The notes under the pieces are model-generated. The model had not been told where the DNA came from. It did not search any database and saw only the letters and a list, made by a program, of their open reading frames with translations. From an uncultured Oscillospiraceae bacterium (GTDB taxonomy: Bacteria > Bacillota > Clostridia > Oscillospirales > Acutalibacteraceae): DNA of 64,000 nucleotides. Positions 42,272-51,054 of this stretch are shown here, in pieces. The first letter of the stretch is position 1. The number at the start of each line of letters is the position of its first letter. Position numbers and translations under genes: made by a program. Where the stretch lies: NCBI GenBank assembly GCA_900540535.1, contig UQGM01000005.1, positions 1 to 64,000 on the forward strand, read 5' to 3'.

Positions 42272-44362
42272 TTACTGTATTCTGCCAAAGCTCTTTTCGA
42301 GCTCGTTTCTGGTCATCTTTATCATAACCGGTCGTCCGTGAGGACAGTATTTTATATCGGGATTTTTTAAAAGCTCGCCGATGAATTTTTTCATCTCATA
42401 GTCCGTTGTGGCATCTCCTGCCTTTATTGCGCTGCGGCAGGCTACGGAATGGTAAAGCCAATCGGTTTTGCTGCTTCTTACATCTATCTTATTGGAGGCA
42501 AGAGCGGCGGCAAGCTCGCACACAATTTCCGTTATGCTTTCGCTGTCAAGATCCATTGGAGTTTCACGGACTATTACAGTTCCGAAGCCGAAATCTTCAA
42601 CGGAAAATCCCGCCTTTGAAAACTCCTCAAGGTTTTCCATTATAACCGAATATTCCTCTTTACTGAGAGTGATTGTAACGGGCTTTAAAAGCACCTGACT
42701 GAAATGCTCCGCTTCCCTTTTAAGCTTTTCGTATATCATTCTCTCATGGGCAGCGTGCTTGTCAACAATAAGCAGTTCTCCCTCGCACTCAACAAAAATA
42801 TAGGTTTTGAAAGCTTCGCCTACTATTCTGAAAGTGGGAACGGAAGGTGACTCTTTCTGAGGAGATATTACCGTTTTTTCTTCGGGGACAGTATCCAGAT
42901 TTTCAGGTTCTGAGCTTTCCTGCCTTTTCTCGGTAAATTCAGATTTTACCTCTTCTTTTGCATTTGTCGGAACTGCCGCTGGGAACTTCTCTTTTTCCTC
43001 TTTTTTCTTATCCAGCTTTTTGTAATAATCTGAAAGAGTTGAAACGGGTTCCTCCGCAAAACTTTCGCTTTTATATGTATGTTTTGTGCTGTCCGCTACA
43101 AAAAAGGATTTTTTGCTTTCCCTTACCTCTTCCTGTTTTACAGGTTCCGGTTTCGGGATTTCCTTTTTCTTTTCGGGAACAAAAGTGTTTTCACTTTTTG
43201 CAGGCTTCTCATCAAAAAAAGTTCTCTCTTTTTTATTTTCAGTATGTGGCGTAAATTTCTCTCTGTACTCAGCGGCAGTCATTCTTATCTGTTCGCCTTT
43301 TTGCTCCTTTACAGGAGGCTTTAAAAGGTCGCTTTGACGGCTGCTTTGAGAAAGACGAACTTCCGGCTTTGAAAAATCCTTTGAAAGGCAGCTTTTTACG
43401 GCATAGTAAACCGCTTCATAAACCTGCTTTTCATTGGCAAAACGCACCTCGGTTTTAGCCGGATGCACATTTACGTCAACGCATTCATTGGGCATTGTAA
43501 GGTGAAGGACACATGCAGGGAATTTACCGATCATAATACTGTCACGGTAAGCGTTTTCCATTGCGCTCATAGCAGTTACAGACTTTACAAGTCTGCCGTT
43601 AATAAAGAAAAACTGCATGGCTCTGTTAGCTCTTGAGGCAACAGGCTTTGAGATATATCCCCTTACGCCGACTCCTGAAAGATTATAGTCAACAGGTAGA
43701 AGTCCCATAGCGAACTCCCTGCCAAAAATTGCATAAATAGTATCGCCTAATCTTCCGTTTCCCGGAGTCAAAAGCTGCTGCTTTCCGTCACGGATAAAGC
43801 GTATGCTTACCTCCGGATGAGAAAGGGCGATTCTGTCAACAACCCCTGCCACGGAGTTTCCCTCAGTGACATCCTTTTTAAGGAATTTCATTCTCGCCGG
43901 GGTATTGTAGAAAATATCACGGATTATAAGGGTGGTTCCCGCAGGACATCCCGCTTCGGAAAGCTCTTTTTCCTCTCCGCCCTCAATGGAATATCTTGTA
44001 CCCATAACGTCGCCGTCGGGTCTTGTCATTACCTCGACCTTGGCAACGGCGGCAATGGAAGCAAGAGCCTCACCTCTGAAACCTAATGTACCGATTCCGG
44101 CAAGATCCTCTTCGGTTGCAATTTTACTTGTGGCATGACTTATGAATGCTTTGCGTACATCCTCAGCATCCATTCCGCAGCCGTCGTCAGTTATGCGTAT
44201 ATATGTAATTCCACCGTGCTTTATTTCGATTGTTACGTTTTTTGAACCTGCGTCAATAGAGTTTTCCATTATCTCCTTGACTACTGAGGAAGGCCGCTCA
44301 ACTACTTCTCCGGCGGCTATAAGCTCGGCTATATGTCGTGGCAAAACGTTTATTCTGCCCAT
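42272..44362 (-). CDS. mutL: DNA mismatch repair protein MutL
   Basis: The 696-residue protein has the GHKL ATPase domain (VKEIMENSIDAGSKNVTIE; DDGCGM; GFRGEALASIAAV), a long charged linker (about residues 340-500) and a C-terminal dimerisation domain with the endonuclease motif DKHAAHERMIYE and a CPHGRP zinc-binding end. The endonuclease form is expected in organisms lacking MutH. Confidence 0.96.
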   Translation of the reverse strand: MGRINVLPRHIAELIAAGEVVERPSSVVKEIMENSIDAGSKNVTIEIKHGGITYIRITDDGCGMDAEDVRKAFISHATSKIATEEDLAGIGTLGFRGEALASIAAVAKVEVMTRPDGDVMGTRYSIEGGEEKELSEAGCPAGTTLIIRDIFYNTPARMKFLKKDVTEGNSVAGVVDRIALSHPEVSIRFIRDGKQQLLTPGNGRLGDTIYAIFGREFAMGLLPVDYNLSGVGVRGYISKPVASRANRAMQFFFINGRLVKSVTAMSAMENAYRDSIMIGKFPACVLHLTMPNECVDVNVHPAKTEVRFANEKQVYEAVYYAVKSCLSKDFSKPEVRLSQSSRQSDLLKPPVKEQKGEQIRMTAAEYREKFTPHTENKKERTFFDEKPAKSENTFVPEKKKEIPKPEPVKQEEVRESKKSFFVADSTKHTYKSESFAEEPVSTLSDYYKKLDKKKEEKEKFPAAVPTNAKEEVKSEFTEKRQESSEPENLDTVPEEKTVISPQKESPSVPTFRIVGEAFKTYIFVECEGELLIVDKHAAHERMIYEKLKREAEHFSQVLLKPVTITLSKEEYSVIMENLEEFSKAGFSVEDFGFGTVIVRETPMDLDSESITEIVCELAAALASNKIDVRSSKTDWLYHSVACRSAIKAGDATTDYEMKKFIGELLKNPDIKYCPHGRPVMIKMTRNELEKSFGRIQ

Positions 44363-44452
44363 TGCGGTTTTCCTCCTTTCAGGTAATTAATGATACTGTC
44401 TAAAGCAGTTTCATCTGACGCTTACTTTCTGTTATAACTATTGACTTATCCC

Positions 44453-47071
44453 TTATTTATCCGCCAGCTTTATAAGCTCATAGAGCTTTGACATGGCTTC
44501 AATAGGTGTAAGGGTATTTATATCTATCTCTTTGAGTTTTTCCACAATCTCGTTTGAAGAATCGGGAATAAGCGAAAGCTGAAGATTTTCTTCCGGCTCT
44601 TCTTCCTCCACCGTGACCGCTGCGGGTATATGCCGGGTTTCATGGCCGTTTTCTTCAAGGTCTTTAAGTATTATCCTTGCACGCTTGACAACAGTACCGG
44701 GTATTCCCGCAAGCTTCGCAACATCTATACCATAGCTGCCGTCGGCTCCGCCCCTTACTATTCTTCTCAGGAATGTAATATCGTCGCCACGCTTTTTGAC
44801 AGCTATATTGTAATTCTTAACTCCCTCAATGGTGTTTTCCATTTCGGTAAGCTCATGGTAATGGGTTGCAAAAAGAGTCTTTGCTCCAAGCTTTCTTTTA
44901 TCGCAGACATATTCGAGAACCGCCTGAGCGATGCTCATTCCGTCAAATGTGGAAGTTCCTCTGCCGATTTCGTCAAGGATAATAAGGCTCTTTGAAGTCG
45001 CCTGTGAAAGTATCGCAGCAACCTCGCTCATTTCAACCATAAACGTTGACTGTCCTGCCGCAAGGTCATCGGAAGCGCCTACACGGGTAAAGATACTGTC
45101 AGTTATACCTATTCTCGCCTTTGAAGCCGGTACGAAAGAGCCTATCTGCGCCATGAGGACAATAAGCGCTACCTGACGCATATATGTGGATTTACCTGCC
45201 ATATTGGGTCCCGTGATAATTGCCGCACGGTTTTCGCCGCAGTCAAGAAGCGTATCGTTGGGAACAAAGGGAGCGCCGTCCAGCATTTTTTCAACTACAG
45301 GATGACGTCCATCCTTTATTTCGATAACGTCGCCGTCGTCAATATCGGGTCTTACAAAATTACCCGAAACCGCCGCCTCTGCAAATGAGCACAGTACATC
45401 GAGCTTTGCAACTGCCTTTGCGGTTTTCTGTATTCTGTGAAGCTGTTCGGAAACTTTCTGCCTTACATCACAGAAAATCTGATATTCAAGCTGCACTATT
45501 CTCTCCTGAGCTCCCAGAACCTTTGATTCCAGCTCCTTAAGTTCCTGAGTGATATATCTCTCACAGTTGGCAAGAGTCTGTTTTCTTATGTATTCAGGTG
45601 GTACAAGCTCCTTATACGAGTTTGTGACCTCGATATAATAGCCGAACACACGGTTATAGCCGATTTTAAGCTTCTTGATACCTGTGCGCTCCTGCTCTTT
45701 TTCCTCGATCTTAGCAAGGTACTCCTTGCCGCCGCCGACGATTTCTCTGAGCGAATCAAGCTCTTCACTGAAACCGTCCTTTATAAGTCCGCCTTCTCGC
45801 ACTGAAAAGGGCGGATCCTCCGTTATTGCGGCATCAATAAGATCGTGGACATCATCGAGGGTGTCAACGTCCTTTCTGATTTCGCCTAAGAGCATTGAAA
45901 AGCGGCCCTCAAGGCGTTCCTTTATGGGAGCTGTATGCTCTACCGTATAGGCAAGAGAACGAAGCTCCCTTGCATTTGCCGAGCCGTAAACAATTCTTGT
46001 AAGCAGACGCTCAATATCGTAAACATCGGTTAAAAGAGAAATGATTTCACTTCTTAAAACCATGTTCATCACAAGCTCTTCAACGGCGTTGTGACGCTTT
46101 ATTATTGCAGCACAGTTTACAAGAGGCTGTTCAATCCAGCTTCTTATAAGTCTTTTACCCATGGCAGTTTTTGTCTTATCGAGAACCCAAAGGAGTGAGC
46201 CTTTTTTCTCACGGCTTCGCATGGTTTCAGTAAGTTCAAGGTTTCGCCTTGCGCTGGGGTCAAGCTGCATAAAGCCTGATTCGCTGTAAAAGCTGAAATC
46301 TGTTATATTTTCGAGATTTGTCTTCTGGGTTTCATAAAGATAGCTAAGAGCGCATCCCAAAGCGCATACTGCCTGGTGTGCGTTCTCAAGACAATCCAGT
46401 GAAAAGTTGTTGAAATGATTTTTGACAACCTCAAGACACTTTTCGTAATCCGTTTTTTCTCCGCTTAAAGGCTCCACCGTCGCTTCGATTTTTTTCGAGA
46501 AAAAGTTTCTCAGCTCCGGCATCACAGCCGCATGGGAGTTTACAAGTATCTCTTTCGGGGAATAGCGTCCGAACTCGCTGATAATCCTGCTCTGAGAATT
46601 TTCGCCGTCTATTTCAGTAAGCTGCACTTCACCTGTTGAAACATCCACAAAGCAAAGTCCGGCGCAGGTTTCGTCGGAACAGATTACCCCTAAAAAGTTG
46701 TTTTTCGACTCGTCGAGCATATTGCTCTCGATTACAGTACCGGGAGTTATGACCCTTATTACCTCACGCTTTACAAGACCTTTTGCAAGAGCGGGATCCT
46801 CTGTCTGCTCACAGATTGCCACCTTATGGCCGTTTGCCACAAGACGTGCTATGTATCCGTCTGCGCTGTGGAAAGGCACGCCGCACATTGGCGCACGCTC
46901 AGCCTGACCGCAGTCCCTGCCCGTAAGGGTCAGCTCCAATTCCTTGGAAACAGTCTTGGCGTCGTCAAAAAACATTTCGTAAAAGTCGCCTAAACGGAAA
47001 AGGAGAATGGTATCGGGATACTGCTCCTTTGTCTCAAAATATTGCTTCATCATCGGAGTGTACTCCGCCAT
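44453..47071 (-). CDS. mutS: DNA mismatch repair protein MutS
   Basis: The 872-residue MutS1 protein has the mismatch-binding FYEMFFDDAKTVSKEL, the Walker A GPNMAGKSTYMRQ near residue 620, ILDEIGRGTSTFDG and THYHELTE. It precedes mutL in the same train. Length is normal. Confidence 0.97.
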   Translation of the reverse strand: MAEYTPMMKQYFETKEQYPDTILLFRLGDFYEMFFDDAKTVSKELELTLTGRDCGQAERAPMCGVPFHSADGYIARLVANGHKVAICEQTEDPALAKGLVKREVIRVITPGTVIESNMLDESKNNFLGVICSDETCAGLCFVDVSTGEVQLTEIDGENSQSRIISEFGRYSPKEILVNSHAAVMPELRNFFSKKIEATVEPLSGEKTDYEKCLEVVKNHFNNFSLDCLENAHQAVCALGCALSYLYETQKTNLENITDFSFYSESGFMQLDPSARRNLELTETMRSREKKGSLLWVLDKTKTAMGKRLIRSWIEQPLVNCAAIIKRHNAVEELVMNMVLRSEIISLLTDVYDIERLLTRIVYGSANARELRSLAYTVEHTAPIKERLEGRFSMLLGEIRKDVDTLDDVHDLIDAAITEDPPFSVREGGLIKDGFSEELDSLREIVGGGKEYLAKIEEKEQERTGIKKLKIGYNRVFGYYIEVTNSYKELVPPEYIRKQTLANCERYITQELKELESKVLGAQERIVQLEYQIFCDVRQKVSEQLHRIQKTAKAVAKLDVLCSFAEAAVSGNFVRPDIDDGDVIEIKDGRHPVVEKMLDGAPFVPNDTLLDCGENRAAIITGPNMAGKSTYMRQVALIVLMAQIGSFVPASKARIGITDSIFTRVGASDDLAAGQSTFMVEMSEVAAILSQATSKSLIILDEIGRGTSTFDGMSIAQAVLEYVCDKRKLGAKTLFATHYHELTEMENTIEGVKNYNIAVKKRGDDITFLRRIVRGGADGSYGIDVAKLAGIPGTVVKRARIILKDLEENGHETRHIPAAVTVEEEEPEENLQLSLIPDSSNEIVEKLKEIDINTLTPIEAMSKLYELIKLADK

Positions 47072-47133
47072 TCTCTTTTTCCTCCTGTTTAAGTCAAATT
47101 AATTTTAATTGCCGCTTTTATACGGACTTAAAA

Positions 47134-47547
47134 TTAGTGGCAGCCGCCGCAGCTTCCGCATGAACCTCCGCAGGAATGCTCCTGAACAGGCTCACATGTT
47201 GCGGGATCTTCACCGTTTACGCAAAGTGAAAGAAGCTGCATAACATAGTTCATCATGTCGTCTACTTCTTTTCTTGCTGCTTCATATGCAAGCATATTGG
47301 GGTTTGACATAATCTTCTCATAAAGCTCACGGAACTGCTTGTCATACTCGCTCATCTTGTCGGCATCTGCTTCGTCGCCTTTGCCGGCTTCCTGCTGGTA
47401 TGAAAGCTGAACAAGGTTAAGCTTGCCGATCATATCGTTAAGCTCTGTATCCTTATCGTTGTTCTCTCTTGCCTTGCTGAAATTGAGATAGCGCTCATCC
47501 TTCTGGATCTCTGCGCCGAGCTGTCTTGTAAGTTCAACTACGCTCAT
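47134..47547 (-). CDS. YlbF/YmcA family protein with Cys/His tail
   Basis: The 137-residue protein is mostly helical (MSVVELTRQLGAEIQKDERYLNFSKARENNDKDTELND), the YlbF fold. Bacillus relatives help RNase Y and act in competence and sporulation control. It ends in HSCGGSCGSCGGCH after CEPVQE, a metal- or iron-sulfur-binding tail. Lies 61 bases after miaB and upstream of mutS. Confidence 0.85.
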   Translation of the reverse strand: MSVVELTRQLGAEIQKDERYLNFSKARENNDKDTELNDMIGKLNLVQLSYQQEAGKGDEADADKMSEYDKQFRELYEKIMSNPNMLAYEAARKEVDDMMNYVMQLLSLCVNGEDPATCEPVQEHSCGGSCGSCGGCH

Positions 47548-47606
47548 GTTTGTACTCCTTTTATTTTACATTTTCTTTTATAAAAAACTCTGCCCCATAG
47601 GCAAAA

Positions 47607-49025
47607 TTAATTATCGCTTATAAGTTCGCCTTCGACAATCCATGTAAGGGCATTTGTAACCTTTACATTTACAAAATTACCTATTACCTTTTCAGGATTA
47701 TCACATTTGAATCGGATTATTACATTTCCGCCTGTTCTGCCGGAAACATAGCCTTTTTCATCCTGCTCTTCGGCAAGGACCTTTGCAGTGGTTCCCACAA
47801 GCTTTGCTGTGCGTTCCCCTGCAATTTCTTCCTGGACTTTCAGCATCTCACGGAACCATTTACCCTTTTCCTCAGCAGAAACAGGATCGTCCATTGAATA
47901 AGCAGGAGTTCCCTCTCTGGGTGAAAAAATGAATGTGAAAAGTGAGGTAAAACCAACTTCACGGATAAGTGAAACCGTATCCTGAAACTCCTCATAGGTT
48001 TCGCCGGGGAAACCGACAATTACGTCGCTTGTAAGTGAGATATCGGGCATTTTTTCCTTTGCATACTCTACAAGTTCAAGGTATTTTTCCCTTGTATAAC
48101 GGCGGTTCATTTCCTTTAACACCCTGTTGTTTCCCGACTGGAAAGGCAAATGAAGATGTCTTGCTGCCTTTTCACAGCTTGCCATTGTATCAAGAAGCTC
48201 ATGGGTACAATCCTTCGGGTGAGAGGTCATGAATCTTATTATAAAATCGCCCTCGATATCGTTGATACGCTTTAAAAGCTCCGAAAAGCTTATGGGATTA
48301 GGGAGATCTTTTCCGTAAGAGTTTACGTTCTGACCCAAAAGAGTTATTTCTTTATATCCCTGCTTTACAAGCTCCCTTGCCTCGCTGACAACGGTTTCGG
48401 GGTCACGGCTTCGCTCTCTGCCCCTTACATAGGGAACTATGCAGTAGCTGCAGAAATTATTGCAGCCGTACATAATGGGAAGCCACGCTTTAAATGAGCT
48501 GTCACGGGAAACAGGAAGTCCCTCAGCGATAACTCCGTCGCTTTGGGGAAGCTCAAAAACTCTGCTGCCTGTGCAGAGAACTTTATAAAGCATTTCCGGC
48601 AGTTTATGGACAACATGGGTGCCGAAAACAAGATCTACAAAACGGTAGCTGTTTTTAATTCTTTCAGCAACCTGTGACTGCTGCATCATGCATCCGCAAA
48701 GAGCGATGACACAGCCGGGATTCCTCTTCTTTTTGCTTTTAAGTGCGCCTACGTTGCCGAAAACTCTGTCCTCAGCGTGTTCTCTTATGGCGCAGGTATT
48801 GAAAAGAATAAGATCGGCTTCGTCTTCACTTTCAGTAAAGGTATATCCCATTTCGGAAAGCATACCTTTTATTCTTTCGCTGTCCGCCACATTGCCCTGA
48901 CAGCCGTATGTGTGTACAAAAGCCTTTGGCTCACCTGATATTCTCGCCGAAAGCACTGTGTGCACCATTTCGGCATAGTTTTTCTGGCGCTGAAGCTCCG
49001 CCTGAGCTACTGTTTTTTCTGACAC
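47607..49025 (-). CDS. miaB: tRNA-2-methylthio-N6-dimethylallyladenosine synthase
   Basis: The 472-residue radical SAM methylthiotransferase has the UPF0004 start (FVHTYGCQGNVADSERI), CNNFCSYC as its radical SAM cluster, and a C-terminal TRAM domain. It adds the methylthio group to i6A37, the product of MiaA encoded in the same train. QGN instead of QMN in the first motif is a known variant. Confidence 0.96.
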   Translation of the reverse strand: MSEKTVAQAELQRQKNYAEMVHTVLSARISGEPKAFVHTYGCQGNVADSERIKGMLSEMGYTFTESEDEADLILFNTCAIREHAEDRVFGNVGALKSKKKRNPGCVIALCGCMMQQSQVAERIKNSYRFVDLVFGTHVVHKLPEMLYKVLCTGSRVFELPQSDGVIAEGLPVSRDSSFKAWLPIMYGCNNFCSYCIVPYVRGRERSRDPETVVSEARELVKQGYKEITLLGQNVNSYGKDLPNPISFSELLKRINDIEGDFIIRFMTSHPKDCTHELLDTMASCEKAARHLHLPFQSGNNRVLKEMNRRYTREKYLELVEYAKEKMPDISLTSDVIVGFPGETYEEFQDTVSLIREVGFTSLFTFIFSPREGTPAYSMDDPVSAEEKGKWFREMLKVQEEIAGERTAKLVGTTAKVLAEEQDEKGYVSGRTGGNVIIRFKCDNPEKVIGNFVNVKVTNALTWIVEGELISDN

Positions 49026-49060
49026 CTTGAATCCTCCGCAAGAAGTTTATATTTCATAAT

Positions 49061-49089
49061 ATGATACCACTTAAGACGATTTTCTTCAA
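49061..49089 (-). promoter_or_regulatory. Promoter of the miaB train
   Basis: Minus strand: TTGAAG (49084-49089), 17-base spacer, TATCAT (49061-49066), 36 bases ahead of miaB. No strong terminator is visible from here to 33692. Confidence 0.7.
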
Positions 49090-49186
49090 TAGGAAACGGT
49101 AAAATTCGAGGGATTACTTAATAAAAATAGGTATTGCGTGGAGGGGTGATTTCCCACAAATCAGTTAAAGAAAACACAGCACAAAA

Positions 49187-49218
49187 TTTCAGCCGCCGAA
49201 AATCTTCAGCGGCTGAAA
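49187..49218 (-). terminator. Terminator after sigma/anti-sigma pair
   Basis: TTTCAGCCGC (49187-49196) pairs with GCGGCTGAAA (49209-49218) just past the anti-sigma stop; A and T runs flank it on both sides. Confidence 0.8.
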
Positions 49219-49225
49219 AAATATT

Positions 49226-49873
49226 TTACTTTTGAATTTTACGGCAGAAAAGATAAAAGAAAACAGCGGAAAGAACGGTTATCACAAAACCACAGAAAAA
49301 CCATATGGTAGTCATTTCAAAGCTTTCAAAAAGACTTATTCCCGGAAGATAGGGAAGCGTTATTCCAAAAAGCCCGAAAGATATTCCCGTAGTACTTCCC
49401 GCAGGGATAGTGAGAAAATAATATATTTCCGATAATATCACACAGGCAATTCCGATAAATCCCGCTGCCATGCGTTTTTTAGAGGACTTAAAATCATAAA
49501 AAACTGCTGCGATAAAAGCGGCGATGCCCAAAGCTCCGAAGGGCTGAGCCAGAACGCTGAAACCGTCTATATCATTTACTCCCTCATATCCGAACCACGG
49601 TCGTGTCATAAAGAGAAACAACAGCACAACTAAGGCAAAAATCAGAATCTGTTTTTTACGGTAATCGGTTATTTTCTTTGAAAAGGCCACAAAAGTTTTT
49701 ACATTGTTTTCCGGCTCTTTCTCAGCGTCATCGCTTCTGTATTCATCATAAAACTTTCTGCATCCGCTGCAAAGAGAAAGATGCTCGTCTATGCTCTCAC
49801 GGCTTTTTTCGCTGAGAGCGTCATCCATATAAAGTGAAACAACGTCCCTTACAAGACTGCATTCATATTTCAT
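49226..49873 (-). CDS. Zinc-finger (zf-HC2) membrane anti-sigma factor
   Basis: The 215-residue protein has an N-terminal zinc-binding HX3CX2C (EHLSLCSGCRKFYDEY) as in ZAS-domain anti-sigma factors, followed by five hydrophobic helices (from about residue 74). The N-terminal domain should hold the sigma factor encoded just upstream. The frame overlaps the sigma gene by 11 bases. Confidence 0.88.
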   Translation of the reverse strand: MKYECSLVRDVVSLYMDDALSEKSRESIDEHLSLCSGCRKFYDEYRSDDAEKEPENNVKTFVAFSKKITDYRKKQILIFALVVLLFLFMTRPWFGYEGVNDIDGFSVLAQPFGALGIAAFIAAVFYDFKSSKKRMAAGFIGIACVILSEIYYFLTIPAGSTTGISFGLFGITLPYLPGISLFESFEMTTIWFFCGFVITVLSAVFFYLFCRKIQK

Positions 49874-50375
49874 ATCCGTAATCCTCCTTTAATCTTTTGC
49901 GAAGTATTTCCTTGCCTCTGAAAAAAATCACCTTTGCGGAATTTTCTTTTATGGAAAGCAGTCTGCCTATCTGAGCATAGGGCATATCGGAATAAATACG
50001 GTAAATCATAACATCCCGCATTTTAGGCTCCATTGAATCAATAACCTTACGTGCGTGAACAAGCACCTGTCTTTTTACCGTTTCATCCTGAGGCGAAAGA
50101 GTGTCTGTGTCGGCAGTATCTCCGCTTATCTCCTCAAAGGACAAAGCCGCTTTCTTTTTTTCTCTGAGAAACATATAAAATCTGTTCTTGGCAATTGCAA
50201 TAAGCCATGTTTCCGGCTTACAGCTGCCTTTAAAATCACCTATGGCAAGGTATGCATTATAAAATGTATCCTGTGTCAGCTCTGCGGCAAGGTCTTCATG
50301 ATAATTGGTCATTTTCAGAAGAAAACTATAAACCGTACCGTAGTAACATGAAAAAAGCTTTTCAAAATCCTCCAC
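49863..50375 (-). CDS. ECF RNA polymerase sigma factor
   Basis: The 170-residue ECF sigma factor has region 2 (LTQDTFYNAYLAIGDFKGSCKPETWLIAIAKNRFYMFLRE) and region 4 (MRDVMIYRIYSDMPYAQIGRLLSIKENSAKVIFFRGKEIL). It starts at GTG 50375, 6 bases after AAGGAGG. A TGTAAC-N16 motif upstream suggests it drives its own transcription. Released when the membrane anti-sigma partner at 49226 senses a stress, by analogy with other ECF pairs. Confidence 0.92.
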   Translation of the reverse strand: MEDFEKLFSCYYGTVYSFLLKMTNYHEDLAAELTQDTFYNAYLAIGDFKGSCKPETWLIAIAKNRFYMFLREKKKAALSFEEISGDTADTDTLSPQDETVKRQVLVHARKVIDSMEPKMRDVMIYRIYSDMPYAQIGRLLSIKENSAKVIFFRGKEILRKRLKEDYGYEI

Positions 50376-50404
50376 TTGACTCCTCCTTTCCGGCGCCTCA
50401 TAAA

Positions 50405-50434
50405 GTTAGTTGCAGTTTTTCGGAAAAAGTTACA
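50405..50434 (-). promoter_or_regulatory. Possible ECF-type autoregulated promoter
   Basis: Minus strand: TGTAAC (50429-50434), 16 bases, CAACTAAC (50405-50412), 30 bases ahead of the GTG start. The AAC of the -35 fits ECF promoters; no sigma-A pair is seen nearby. Confidence 0.5.
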
Positions 50435-50476
50435 TAAAAAATAAAACCGCTCATTTTTCATCAGAAAAGAGCGGTT
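50434..50476 (-). terminator. Terminator of the alaS train
   Basis: AACCGCTC (50469-50476) pairs with GAGCGGTT (50445-50452), followed by TTATTTTTTA on the minus strand. The first stem arm lies inside the last codons of the Toprim gene. Confidence 0.85.
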
Positions 50477-51054
50477 ACAAGAGCCTTGTATTCCTCATAG
50501 CTCATTGTAATATTGAGAATTTTTATAAGGGATGAAGTGGAAATTCTTTCGGGAAGCATGAGCTTATCAGTAAGCTTTCTGCGCTTTTCGGAACTGTCCT
50601 TTCCCCCTGAAAGTCCGTCCTCATAAAGGTCATAGGCTGTTATCTGCCGTCCTTCGGGAGCTTTAGCCTCTGATTCCCCTGTTTTTATTCCGCTTCTTTC
50701 GAGAGCTTTAATGAGCACCTCGTTATCTATACCCTCAACGCCCAGCTTCCCCTCCTTGGACAGGTGTTCCTTGCGGCGTTCCTTGCCGAAAATATCGGGT
50801 GTATAGACATGAATTATCTTTTCCGGCTTTACCATTCCCGAAATAAATGAGCGGATTTTAAAGCCTGCGGAGTCGCTGTCAGTCATTACAACAAGCCCTC
50901 GTTTTTCAGCAAGAAGCCTTATAAGAGCCTGTTTTTCCTTATCCTTGAAAATGGAAAATCCGTTTGTCTCGATAATTATTGTATCTAAAATTGAGGAAAG
51001 GCGGATTTTATCATACTTTCCCTCAACAATTACAGCCTGATCTATTTTTATCAT
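50461..51054 (-). CDS. Toprim protein, RNase M5-like
   Basis: The 197-residue protein has a Toprim domain: the glutamate in AVIVEGKYDK and the DSDSAG motif near residue 60. The RnmV (RNase M5) family, which matures 5S rRNA, has this layout; clostridial homologues with the DUF4093 C-terminus are often next to holA or other DNA genes. I call it RnmV-like and am unsure about the substrate. It overlaps holA by 4 bases and is the last gene of the alaS train. Confidence 0.75.
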   Translation of the reverse strand: MIKIDQAVIVEGKYDKIRLSSILDTIIIETNGFSIFKDKEKQALIRLLAEKRGLVVMTDSDSAGFKIRSFISGMVKPEKIIHVYTPDIFGKERRKEHLSKEGKLGVEGIDNEVLIKALERSGIKTGESEAKAPEGRQITAYDLYEDGLSGGKDSSEKRRKLTDKLMLPERISTSSLIKILNITMSYEEYKALVTALF

